This document shows, in pieces, positions 56,370 to 64,000 of a stretch of DNA of 64,000 bases. Under the pieces are notes generated by a model. That model made no database searches and was not told the origin of the DNA. It saw only the letters and a program-made list of their open reading frames with translations. A program made the translations under genes and the position numbers. The first letter of the stretch is position 1; every line of letters starts with the position of its first letter. The stretch is from Thiohalomonas denitrificans (GTDB lineage Bacteria; Pseudomonadota; Gammaproteobacteria; Thiohalomonadales; Thiohalomonadaceae): contig DYFR01000006.1 in NCBI GenBank assembly GCA_020725115.1, forward strand, positions 1 through 64,000, given 5' to 3'.

Positions 56370-57497
56370 TCACAGGAACAGCGTCAGTACACCCGTGTAA
56401 CCATACAGGCGGCCATTGTAGAGTTCGCCGTTGGCAAAGAAACCGGCCAGGGGAAACTCGCCCAGCGCCGCGCTGATCATGCGCAGCTCCTCCGCGTCGT
56501 CGCCGAACTGGCTGCGCCCGCGGCCAAGACAGGTGACATAGATGCCGCCGCGGATGGTGCGGCCGGCAACACGGGACTTTACCCGTTCCAGCATGCGCTG
56601 CATGTCCTCGCGCGCGGTATTGCCGTCGCGGCGGCAGAACATCAGCCGCTCGTGGCCATCGAGATAATCGCCGACGGCGATCATGCCCTTGCGGGTATCC
56701 AGCCCCATCAGGTGACGCACCAGATAATCGCCGGTATCGGAATTGGGAATGGGCAGGCCGACGAAGATATATCCGGCGACACGCTGCAGGTCGCGCGCCA
56801 GCACCTCGCCGATCTCCTCCTTCATCACATCCAGTGCCGGGCGGTGATCCAGGGTGACGGCGATATTGCTGTCGGCCTCGGTGATCGCATGGGACGTGCC
56901 GATAGGCGTGCAGCCCTGGGTATGGTCGGTCACCACCGTCACCGCCGGACTGAACAGCACGCCGGACACGCCGCCGCTGATCACCGCGGTGCCCGCGATC
57001 TGGTGGTTCATGGTATTGGATGAGGTGAGGCCGCCGTTGAGGAATGAGGCCGGCAGGGCACTGCCGATGGCCTCGACGATGGCCGGCGTTGCCGTGTTGC
57101 CCGGATCGCCGTGCAGAAGCGCGAAACAGTAACCCTGTTGTTCGCCCCACGCCTGCAGTTCCGGCGACAGCGTCATATCGTTCTGCATCATCGACGGCAG
57201 CATACGGAATGTCTCTGCCGGCAGATCGCCGAGCAGCAGTACCAGGGCCGGCGTATCGTAGTATTCGTGATCACTGGCGCACACCGCCATGCCCAGGGTG
57301 CCCACCCACTGCACGCCGGGCAGCACGGCATGGAGGCGCTGCAACAGCGGCGGCAACTGTCCGGCCAGGGTGTCGGAGGCATAGAGAAAACCGAGGCTGG
57401 CCTCTGCCGGCACGTCGCCCAGCTGCGCCAGGCAACGATCCAGCAGCGTGTTGCCGTCGGCACCTGCCGCATGGGCCAGCAGAAACTGTTGCATCAT
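56370..57497 (-). CDS. FIST-domain sensory protein
   Basis: 375 residues with FIST_N (about 30-200, with the conserved SFLNGGLTSS and SGVLFSP parts) and FIST_C (about 220-350, ending in RGGIYVTCLGRGRSQFG and FFANGELY). FIST domains bind small ligands, perhaps amino acids, in sensor proteins; here no output domain is fused. It is 12 bp downstream of msrA on the same strand. Confidence 0.88.
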   Translation of the reverse strand: MMQQFLLAHAAGADGNTLLDRCLAQLGDVPAEASLGFLYASDTLAGQLPPLLQRLHAVLPGVQWVGTLGMAVCASDHEYYDTPALVLLLGDLPAETFRMLPSMMQNDMTLSPELQAWGEQQGYCFALLHGDPGNTATPAIVEAIGSALPASFLNGGLTSSNTMNHQIAGTAVISGGVSGVLFSPAVTVVTDHTQGCTPIGTSHAITEADSNIAVTLDHRPALDVMKEEIGEVLARDLQRVAGYIFVGLPIPNSDTGDYLVRHLMGLDTRKGMIAVGDYLDGHERLMFCRRDGNTAREDMQRMLERVKSRVAGRTIRGGIYVTCLGRGRSQFGDDAEELRMISAALGEFPLAGFFANGELYNGRLYGYTGVLTLFL

Positions 57498-57509
57498 TAC
57501 CTCTTGTCC

Positions 57510-58142
57510 TCAGGACATGTGCACGCCGGTACCACCGAGCCCACAATAACCGCCGGGATTCTTCGCCAGATACTGCTGATGGTACTCCTCCGCATAGTAG
57601 AACGGCGGTACATCGATGATCTCGGTGGTGATGGCGCCAAAACCTGCCGCCGCCAGGCGTGTCTGATAGTGTGCTCGCGCGGCCTCGGCCGCCGCGCGTT
57701 GCGTCGCGTCATACACATAGATGCCGGAGCGGTACTGCGTGCCGACGTCATTGCCCTGGCGCATGCCCTGGGTCGGGTCGTGCGACTCCCAGAACACCTG
57801 CAACAACTGGGTGTAATCGATCTGCTGCGGGTCGAACACCACGCGCACCACTTCATTGTGCCCGGTCATGCCGCTGCACACCTCGCGGTAGGTGGGGTTG
57901 GGGGAATAGCCGCCGGCATAGCCCACCGCCGTGGAGTACACACCGGGCTGCTGCCAGAACCGGCGTTCTGCGCCCCAGAAGCAGCCCATGCCGAACAGTG
58001 CCAGCGCCATGCCGTCCGGAAACGGCGGGATGATGCGATGGCCGTTGACGTAGTGATTGACGGGAACCGGCATGGGTACGGCACGCCCGGGCAGCGCCTC
58101 TTCGGCACTGGGCATGGCAACAGGGCGGGAATGAAGCGGCAT
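57510..58142 (-). CDS. msrA: Peptide methionine sulfoxide reductase A
   Basis: 210 residues. The catalytic motif is GCFWGAE (Cys near residue 54). Recycling cysteines lie at the C-terminus ([11 protein letters not shown]). It repairs oxidised methionine. It is in line with the FIST and marC genes, likely one transcript. Confidence 0.96.
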   Translation of the reverse strand: MPLHSRPVAMPSAEEALPGRAVPMPVPVNHYVNGHRIIPPFPDGMALALFGMGCFWGAERRFWQQPGVYSTAVGYAGGYSPNPTYREVCSGMTGHNEVVRVVFDPQQIDYTQLLQVFWESHDPTQGMRQGNDVGTQYRSGIYVYDATQRAAAEAARAHYQTRLAAAGFGAITTEIIDVPPFYYAEEYHQQYLAKNPGGYCGLGGTGVHMS

Positions 58143-58220
58143 GACGATGGCCTCGCAGGACTTGGTTACCTAAGCATGCGTCCTGCTGGTGGAAAAACAA
58201 GGCCGGTGAAAGTCAGAGGC

Positions 58221-58291
58221 TAATTCAAGATTCAAAGAATCCCGGACTTGAACGGTGGCCTTGTCAATTTTGAATCTTGAATCTTGAATTT
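58221..58291. repeat. Family F hairpin (ATTCAAG units)
   Basis: About 71 bp: AATTCAAGATTCAAAG at the left and TTTGAATCTTGAATCTTGAA at the right. The arms are made of 7-8-bp units (ATTCAAG). The only copy of this family in the window; it lies between msrA and tpm and is AT-rich in a GC-rich neighbourhood. Confidence 0.75.
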
Positions 58292-58308
58292 CATTCCATT
58301 GAAAGCTT

Positions 58309-58962
58309 CTATGGCCGCAGGCGGTAAACCACCTCATCCAGCCGGGTCACGCCGCGCTCGCGGAAACGCGGGTTCTCCGCCAGCACGTCGTGGGTATAGA
58401 GCGGTTCGATGCCATAGTGGGCGGCATAGAGTTCCCGCACCTCCGTCGCGCCGACGGCGAACGGCGGCCCGCTCATCTCCGCCTGCGCATAATCCATGGT
58501 CACCAGCAGCATCGGTGCATGTTCCGGCAATATGCGTTGCAGATGGCCGGCATATTGCGCGCGCATCTCCGGCGGCAGCGCCACCAGCGAGGCGCGGTCA
58601 TAGATGCCGGTCACATGTTTGAGATCATCCGCCGTCAATTCAAAAAAGTCGCCACACAGCAGGGTGACGCCGTCGCAGCTCCAGCTGTCGAAGGCACCGT
58701 GGCTGCGCACCTGCGGCTTGAGCTCATTTTCCAGAAAGAAATCCTCCACCGCCAGCGGACTCAGTTCGACACCGAGCACGCGATGGCCCTGCGCCCGCAG
58801 CCACAGCATGTCGCGGCTCTTGCCGCACAGGGGCACGAACACCTCGCCGCCGGCCGGCAACTGCAGGCCGCCCCAATACTCCTGCAGATGGGCGTTGATC
58901 TCGTCCTGATGAAATCCAATCTCCTTGCGCTGCCAGCGCTCCAGCCAGAACTCTGCCTTCAT
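58309..58962 (-). CDS. tpm: Thiopurine S-methyltransferase family protein
   Basis: 217 residues from the ATG at 58962, after GGGAGAG. The start AEFWLERWQRKEIGFHQ and the block FVPLCGKSRDMLWLRAQGHRVLGVELS are characteristic of bacterial TPMT, with SAM bound in the latter. In bacteria the enzyme methylates selenium or tellurium compounds and thiopurines, so it adds to the metalloid-handling set in this window. Confidence 0.95.
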   Translation of the reverse strand: MKAEFWLERWQRKEIGFHQDEINAHLQEYWGGLQLPAGGEVFVPLCGKSRDMLWLRAQGHRVLGVELSPLAVEDFFLENELKPQVRSHGAFDSWSCDGVTLLCGDFFELTADDLKHVTGIYDRASLVALPPEMRAQYAGHLQRILPEHAPMLLVTMDYAQAEMSGPPFAVGATEVRELYAAHYGIEPLYTHDVLAENPRFRERGVTRLDEVVYRLRP

Positions 58963-58966
58963 CGAC

Positions 58967-59218
58967 TCACTCTCCCAGCCAGCGCACCAGATAGTACAGT
59001 TTGAAACCCTCGGAGGAACGGAACGGTCCGCATACCCGCGCTGCAAACATGTTTTTTTCCGCATCGGCCTGCGCCAGCGCCTCCTGCTCCGTCGCCACCA
59101 CCTGCACCGTATTCTCCGGATAGCGCTGGCGCTGACGCCGTGGTGCATAAATCACTGCGTAGCTCTCGCGCAGGTCCGCCGGCAGCAGGCCCTGCTGTTC
59201 AAATTCGTAATCGGACAT
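58967..59218 (-). CDS. Small conserved-looking protein of unknown function
   Basis: 83 residues from the ATG at 59218 (an ATG 9 bp upstream is also possible). It ends 4 bp before the tpm start, so it is probably in one transcript. The sequence is charged, without membrane helices or known motifs (MSDYEFEQQGLLPADLR...CGPFRSSEGFKLYYLVRWLG). I do not recognise a family. Confidence 0.6.
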   Translation of the reverse strand: MSDYEFEQQGLLPADLRESYAVIYAPRRQRQRYPENTVQVVATEQEALAQADAEKNMFAARVCGPFRSSEGFKLYYLVRWLGE

Positions 59219-59325
59219 ACGCTCCATCCTTCATGGTGATCGTCTTGCTGACGTTCATCATAAGCACTCGGCACGCACAGGGATAGGCCGGGTATAATGC
59301 CCACCCTCATTCAGCCGGAGATACC

Positions 59326-60210
59326 ATGGCACGCCGACGCACCACCGCTCGCATTGGCATCCTGCTGACACTGCTGCAGCGCCATCCCGTGTTACTGATA
59401 CTGGCCGCTCTGCTCGCCGGTGGCGGCTATGCCTATGAGGTGCTGCACGCACGCCCCGCCATGAGCTGGCACGGCGTGCCGCAGGCGCAGTCCTGGCAAC
59501 CGCTCACCTGGACCCGCGTGCTGCGCAATGATGCGTTTCTTGTCGGCTGGTCCGACCTGCGCGGCAATCCGCTCTGGGTGCAATACCGGCTGCACCCCGT
59601 TCCCGCCGACGCGCCGCACCTGCGCCGGCCGCAACGTTTCGAACGCGACTGGCGCGCCCTCAACTCCATCGGCCACGACGATTACAGCGGCAGCGGCCAT
59701 GACCGCGGTCACCTCGCGCCCAACTATGCCATCTCACGCCTGTACGGTGCGCAGGCGCAGCGGCAGACCTTTCTGATGACCAACATTGCGCCACAGCGGC
59801 CCAACCTGAACCAGAAGGTATGGCAACGGCTGGAGGAGATCGAGATCGATGTGTTCGCCCCGCGCTATGGCGAGCTGTGGGTGATCACCGGCCCCATTTT
59901 CGATCCGGATATCCAGCGTCTATCCAGCACGGCGCGGGTCGAGCTGCCGGATGCCTACTTCAAGATTTACGCGGCGCCGCAGGGCGGGCCGCAAGGACAG
60001 GCCAAGCTGCTGGCCTTTGTGGTACCACAGACGGTAAAGGGAGATGAACCGCTGGATCGTTTCGTCACCAGCGTCGATCGGATCGAGGAACTCACCGGCC
60101 TTGATTTCTTTCCGCAGCTGGAGGCAGGACTGCAGACACGGCTGGAGGCCGCCATTGACCCCGCTGCCTGGCAACTGGAGCAGGTGGCACGGCGCCGTGG
60201 ACGTTACTGA
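59326..60210 (+). CDS. Membrane-anchored DNA/RNA non-specific endonuclease
   Basis: 294 residues. An N-terminal anchor (HPVLLILAALLAGGGYAYEV) is followed by a NUC1-type domain with the catalytic DRGHLAP motif (His in HDRGHLAPNYA) and the metal-binding Asn in TNIAPQRPNLNQ. It would cut nucleic acids outside the cytoplasmic membrane; nutrient scavenging is possible. Confidence 0.92.
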   Translation: MARRRTTARIGILLTLLQRHPVLLILAALLAGGGYAYEVLHARPAMSWHGVPQAQSWQPLTWTRVLRNDAFLVGWSDLRGNPLWVQYRLHPVPADAPHLRRPQRFERDWRALNSIGHDDYSGSGHDRGHLAPNYAISRLYGAQAQRQTFLMTNIAPQRPNLNQKVWQRLEEIEIDVFAPRYGELWVITGPIFDPDIQRLSSTARVELPDAYFKIYAAPQGGPQGQAKLLAFVVPQTVKGDEPLDRFVTSVDRIEELTGLDFFPQLEAGLQTRLEAAIDPAAWQLEQVARRRGRY

Positions 60211-60264
60211 GCCGCGTGCTATCGTGACACCACACCGTATCGCACGGAGCGCCGTCCATCCATC

Positions 60265-61671
60265 ATGAGCACCGCCCTGATCTGGTTCCGCCGCGATCTG
60301 CGTCTGGCCGACAATCCGGCGCTGCTGGCGGCGCTTGCCCGCTGTGATCGGATCATCCCGCTATACATCGATATGCCGGACGCCGGCGCAGATGGTGCGG
60401 CATCGCGCTGGTGGCTGCACCACAGCCTCGCCGCACTGGACGCTGCGCTGCGCCGGCGCGGCTCGGCACTGCTGCTGCGCCGCGGCCCGGCGCTGGAGGT
60501 GCTGCGTGAGTGCATCGGCGCCGGGGCGGTGACCCATCTCTTCTGGAACCGTGTGCACGAACCCGAAGCCATTGCCCGCGACAGCGGCATCAAACAGGCG
60601 TTGCGCGCCGACGGCATCAACGTGGAGAGCAGCAACGCCACCCTGCTCAACGAACCGTGGCAGGTACTCAAGGCCGACGGCATGCCCTACCGCGTATTCA
60701 CGCCCTACTGGAATGCGGCGCAGAAACGCGGCTTCGATCTCGCCCTGACCACCGCCCCCGGCACACTGCCACCGCTGCCGCCGCACCTGCACGGCGATAC
60801 CCTCGCAGCTCTGCAACTGCTGCCGCGGGTGCGCTGGGATGAGGGACTCTCCACCCACTGGCAGCCGGGCGAGAACGGCGCCCGGGCCCGGCTGGATGAT
60901 TTTATCGACACCGCACTGGCTGCCTACGCCAGCGACCGCGACCGCCCCGATCACGCCGGTACCTCATGCCTGTCGCCACACCTGCACTTTGGTGAAATCA
61001 GCCCACGCCGCCTGCTGGCGGCGGTTGAGCAACATACCGCGGCACACCGTGATGCCGGTCTGCTGCAAAATGCGGAGAGCTGGCGCCGTCAGGTCATCTG
61101 GCGCGAGTTCGCCCATCAGCTGCTGCATCACTTTCCCCACACCGCCACGCAACCGCTGGATGCGCGTTTCGAACGCTTTCCCTGGCGCCGCGATTACCAA
61201 GAAGACCTCATTGCCTGGCAGTTCGGCGACACCGGCATTCCCATCGTCGACGCCGGCATGCGCGAGCTGTGGCATACCGGCTGGATGCACAACCGCGTGC
61301 GCATGATTGCGGCCTCCTTCCTCACCAAGAACCTGCTCATTCCCTGGCAGGAGGGCGCGGCTTGGTTCAACGACACGCTGGTGGATGCCGACCTCGCCAA
61401 CAACACGATGGGCTGGCAATGGGTGGCCGGCTGCGGCGCCGATGCCGCGCCCTACTTCCGCATCTTCAATCCGGTAACACAGGGAGAGAAATTCGATCCG
61501 CGCGGCGACTACGTGCGACGCTGGGTGCCGGAACTGTCCAGCGTGGCGGACAGCCATGTCCACCAGCCATGGAACGCCCCGCAGGCACCGGCGCACTATC
61601 CGCCGCCGCGGGTCGATCTCAAGGCCAGTCGCGAACAGGCCTTGGCCGCCTACGCCGGCATCAGAAGTTGA
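60265..61671 (+). CDS. phr: Deoxyribodipyrimidine photolyase
   Basis: 468 residues, class I CPD photolyase. The N-terminal Rossmann domain begins ALIWFRRDLRLADNPAL. The FAD-binding C-terminal domain shows WRREFAH-like, GMRELWHTGWMHNRVRM and NTMGWQWVAGCGADAAPYFRIFNP blocks. It repairs UV dimers using blue light, so the organism probably sees light at times. Confidence 0.96.
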   Translation: MSTALIWFRRDLRLADNPALLAALARCDRIIPLYIDMPDAGADGAASRWWLHHSLAALDAALRRRGSALLLRRGPALEVLRECIGAGAVTHLFWNRVHEPEAIARDSGIKQALRADGINVESSNATLLNEPWQVLKADGMPYRVFTPYWNAAQKRGFDLALTTAPGTLPPLPPHLHGDTLAALQLLPRVRWDEGLSTHWQPGENGARARLDDFIDTALAAYASDRDRPDHAGTSCLSPHLHFGEISPRRLLAAVEQHTAAHRDAGLLQNAESWRRQVIWREFAHQLLHHFPHTATQPLDARFERFPWRRDYQEDLIAWQFGDTGIPIVDAGMRELWHTGWMHNRVRMIAASFLTKNLLIPWQEGAAWFNDTLVDADLANNTMGWQWVAGCGADAAPYFRIFNPVTQGEKFDPRGDYVRRWVPELSSVADSHVHQPWNAPQAPAHYPPPRVDLKASREQALAAYAGIRS

Positions 61672-61765
61672 TATCTCCGTGCCATGTGCTGCCCGAGCAT
61701 TCAGTCAAAGCAATGTCATATCGCCAGTTAGATGTGCTGGACACGAGAACTTGTAACAAATGCAA

Positions 61766-63163
61766 TCACACGTCGAGATTGTAGCGTTTGATCTTGCGCC
61801 AAAGGGTAGATTTGTCGATACCTAGAATCTCAGCCGCCAACGAACGATCACCCTGAGTCTCGCGCAAGGTCTTGCGGATAAAGTAGGCCTCGATCTCTTC
61901 CAGGCTCTGCGGCGGCAGGAAATCCAGAGAGCTGCCGGGTGCGGCCCGCTTTTCAGTGAGATGATGAGGAAGAACCTCTTCTCGAATCTTGTCACCTTCG
62001 GTGAGAATGATCATGCGCTGCACCACGTTCTCCAGCTCGCGTACATTACCAGGCCAGTCGTGTCTCAGCAGGACGCCCAGCACCTCGGTATCCATGCCCT
62101 TAACCGGCTTGTTGAGTCGCGTCGCATACTTGTTGAGAAAATAATAGGTCAGCAGGGGAATATCATCGCGGCGTTCGCGCAGCGCTGGCATGGGTATCTC
62201 CATTACCATCAAACGGTAATACAAATCCTCACGAAACTCCCCCTTATCTATCAATGCAGGAATCAATTTATTGGTAGCCGCAATGACGCGCACGTCCACG
62301 TTGCATGGCGTCGTGTCGCCCATTGCATAGTAGCTGCCGTCCTGCAACACACGCAGCAATTTCGCCTGCAAGGCGAGACTCGAGTTGTTGATCTCATCAA
62401 GAAACAATGTGCCGCCGTTGGCGGCCTCGAACAAGCCTATCTTATTGCGCTCAGCGCCTGTGAAAGCGCCTTTCTTGTAACCAAACAATTCGCTTTCGAT
62501 GAGGTTTTCTGGTATCGCCGCACAATTGATGGCAACAAATGGCCTGTCCTTGCGCGCACTCTGCATGTGAATCTGCCTCGCGACAAGCTCCTTGCCGCAG
62601 CCGCTTTCTCCGGTAACCAGCACGCTACAGTCATAAGCTGCGGCAGCGTCTATAAGCTTGCGCACCTTCGCAATGGCATGGGACTCACCGATCAGATCCC
62701 CCTTCTCGGACAATGCGCGCTGTTGCTGGCGCAGACGCTGGTTTTCGGTGCTCAACAGGTAGTACTGCAAAGCGCGCTCCACGGTGCAACGTAATTCCAC
62801 CGTTTCAAATGGCTTGCGCAGGTAATCGAAGGCGCCCTGTTTCAGAGCGCCCACCGCCGATTCGACCGTGGCATAACCTGTCACAAGCACCACTTGGGTA
62901 TTTGGACTATGTTCCCGCACGAACGCTAATACATCGATACCGTCGCCGCCCGGCATGCGCAGATCGGTCACCACGACGCTGACCGGGTTGCCCTCGACGT
63001 ACTCCATCGCCTGGTGTGCGTTCTCAACACACGCTATTCCCGCCTTGGGTTGTACTTCAGCGAGGATGTTCGCCATCAGTTCACGCATATTGCGATCGTC
63101 CTCGACGACGAGGATCACAGCGTCATGCGCTTCACGGGACACAAACTCATCACTCATTTCCAA
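61766..63163 (-). CDS. Sigma-54-dependent response regulator (NtrC family)
   Basis: 465 residues. The receiver domain has its Asp in VVVTDLRMPGG. The AAA domain has GESGCGKE and ELFGYKKGAFTGAERN. A Fis-type helix-turn-helix ends the chain (DRSLAAEILGIDKSTLWRKIKRY). It overlaps the end of the histidine kinase gene (14 bp), so the pair is co-translated. The target cannot be inferred; no sigma-54 promoter was recognised in the neighbouring spacers. The kinase-regulator layout resembles ZraSR/AtoSC. Confidence 0.92.
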   Translation of the reverse strand: MEMSDEFVSREAHDAVILVVEDDRNMRELMANILAEVQPKAGIACVENAHQAMEYVEGNPVSVVVTDLRMPGGDGIDVLAFVREHSPNTQVVLVTGYATVESAVGALKQGAFDYLRKPFETVELRCTVERALQYYLLSTENQRLRQQQRALSEKGDLIGESHAIAKVRKLIDAAAAYDCSVLVTGESGCGKELVARQIHMQSARKDRPFVAINCAAIPENLIESELFGYKKGAFTGAERNKIGLFEAANGGTLFLDEINNSSLALQAKLLRVLQDGSYYAMGDTTPCNVDVRVIAATNKLIPALIDKGEFREDLYYRLMVMEIPMPALRERRDDIPLLTYYFLNKYATRLNKPVKGMDTEVLGVLLRHDWPGNVRELENVVQRMIILTEGDKIREEVLPHHLTEKRAAPGSSLDFLPPQSLEEIEAYFIRKTLRETQGDRSLAAEILGIDKSTLWRKIKRYNLDV

Positions 63164-64000
63164 CTCTCTTCATGTCTATCGCGGGCAGCACGACGATAAA
63201 TCGTGCACCGTCGGTATATTCGCTGTCGTAGCGTATGCTGGCACCCCGCTTAGCCAGCATGGCTTGTGAAATTGACAGACCAAGACCGGTCCCTGCACCT
63301 ACATCCTTGGTCGTAAAAAATGGATCAAATACGCGGCTGCGCAGTTCCTCGGGCACGCCCGGCCCGTTGTCCTCAATGGCCACACGCACATAGCGGGCGT
63401 CTCCCGGCATGGCACGTATGGTAATCACCGGATTGGCAACGCCTTCCAGGGCATGTATGGCATTCTGCAGCAGATTTGTGAACACAATGTCCAACTGGCC
63501 GCAATCGCCCTCCACCATCAATGGCTCACCCGGCAACAACATCACGACGTCTATGCCGTAACGCCGCATACGGCAGTTGATGAACGTATCAATAACCTCG
63601 TTGAGCAACTGGCCGATATCACATGTCTCACCGCTGCACTGCTCTTTGCGGGCGTAGTTGAGCAAATCCTGCACAATGCGCGAACAACGCTTGGTCTCGC
63701 CGGAGACCACGCGCGCATACTCGGCCACTTTATCCTGATTGGCCGGCTGTGCCTCGATCAGTTGCGAGTAGCCTAGAATGTTACCCAGCGGAGTATTCAA
63801 TTCATGTGCCACACCCGCTGCCAGCTGCCCCATGGCCACCAGCTTCTCACGATTGGCGACCGTGTCCTGCAATTCGCGATACTCGCTTATATCCAGCAGG
63901 GTAATTATCGCGCCCATATCTGACTCTTGTTCGCTGAAGAAGCCAAGGTTAAGAGAAAACCAGCGCTTCTTTCCTGCCGTATTCAGTGTTATTTCCTGGT
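63150..64000 (-). CDS. PAS-containing sensor histidine kinase, N-terminus outside window
   Basis: The C-terminal part, at least 283 residues; the frame is open to the window edge. The visible N-terminal end is the last part of a PAS/PAC domain (KRWFSLNLGFFSEQESD). The dimerisation box has its His in GVAHELNTPLGNILGY. The ATPase domain has NLLQNAIHAL, DNGPGVP and GTGLGLS. It is the likely partner of the response regulator that overlaps its 3' end. Confidence 0.9.
   Translation of the reverse strand, partial: QEITLNTAGKKRWFSLNLGFFSEQESDMGAIITLLDISEYRELQDTVANREKLVAMGQLAAGVAHELNTPLGNILGYSQLIEAQPANQDKVAEYARVVSGETKRCSRIVQDLLNYARKEQCSGETCDIGQLLNEVIDTFINCRMRRYGIDVVMLLPGEPLMVEGDCGQLDIVFTNLLQNAIHALEGVANPVITIRAMPGDARYVRVAIEDNGPGVPEELRSRVFDPFFTTKDVGAGTGLGLSISQAMLAKRGASIRYDSEYTDGARFIVVLPAIDMKRVGNE

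Overview
This window looks like chromosomal DNA from a gammaproteobacterium. Most genes are GC-rich, and core genes (gltBD, aroB-dgt-damX-like, moaA, msrA, phr, macAB, hemP) have typical gammaproteobacterial forms and neighbours. Two NtrC-type regulators, Fnr- and Fur-type sites, a large molybdoenzyme operon and many intergenic hairpin repeats suggest a metabolically flexible, probably lithotrophic, metal-exposed organism. The species cannot be named from the sequence.

Layout. 1-10.8 kb (minus strand): gltD (partial), gltB, a DamX-like AAA/SPOR protein, a WGR protein, dgt and aroB. 11.0-16.8 kb (plus): arsenic resistance genes arsR, arsC (thioredoxin type), a secreted beta-lactamase-fold protein, acr3, a periplasmic double rhodanese, an ArsP-like permease, a small Cys-tailed protein and a mini-thioredoxin. 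16.9-21.1 kb: a SigZ-like sigma factor, a cation diffusion facilitator, an orphan [NiFe]-hydrogenase small subunit fused to a cytochrome c domain, an EF-hand protein and arsM. 21.2-22.2 kb: an MNT/HEPN toxin-antitoxin pair between two perfect 49-bp direct repeats. 22.2-25.2 kb: an ATP-grasp protein, a rhodanese and moaA.

The centrepiece, 25.4-37.8 kb, is best read as an anaerobic arsenite oxidase (Arx) island. A three-component sensor (arxX-arxS-arxR) faces arxB'-arxA-arxB-arxC-arxD, followed by a monohaem cytochrome, a small secreted protein and two hemerythrins. The intergenic region holds a good sigma-54 promoter and two identical-arm palindromes that could be ArxR enhancer sites. With arsC, acr3, arsP and arsM, the organism appears able to reduce, export, methylate and oxidise arsenic. 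moaA nearby contributes to molybdenum cofactor synthesis.

38.0-42.5 kb: an RND pump and adaptor (minus). 42.6-44.9 kb: a lower-GC patch resembling an array of integron cassettes without an integrase, with attC-like sites, small orphan genes and two copies of a 58-bp hairpin element. 45.1-49.7 kb: outer membrane factor, macB, macA. 49.8-53.9 kb: hemP with a Fur box, DUF971, a chemotaxis transducer, a membrane protein and an HDOD protein. 54.07-55.16 kb: an intact IS30-family element sitting inside a hairpin repeat. 55.2-64.0 kb: GNAT, MarC, FIST, msrA, tpm, an anchored nuclease, photolyase and a second sigma-54 two-component system whose kinase runs off the window.

A striking general feature is the number of unrelated intergenic inverted-repeat families (called A-H here). 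Several have arms built of 7-10-bp tandem units, and they separate cistrons inside the arsenic cluster.
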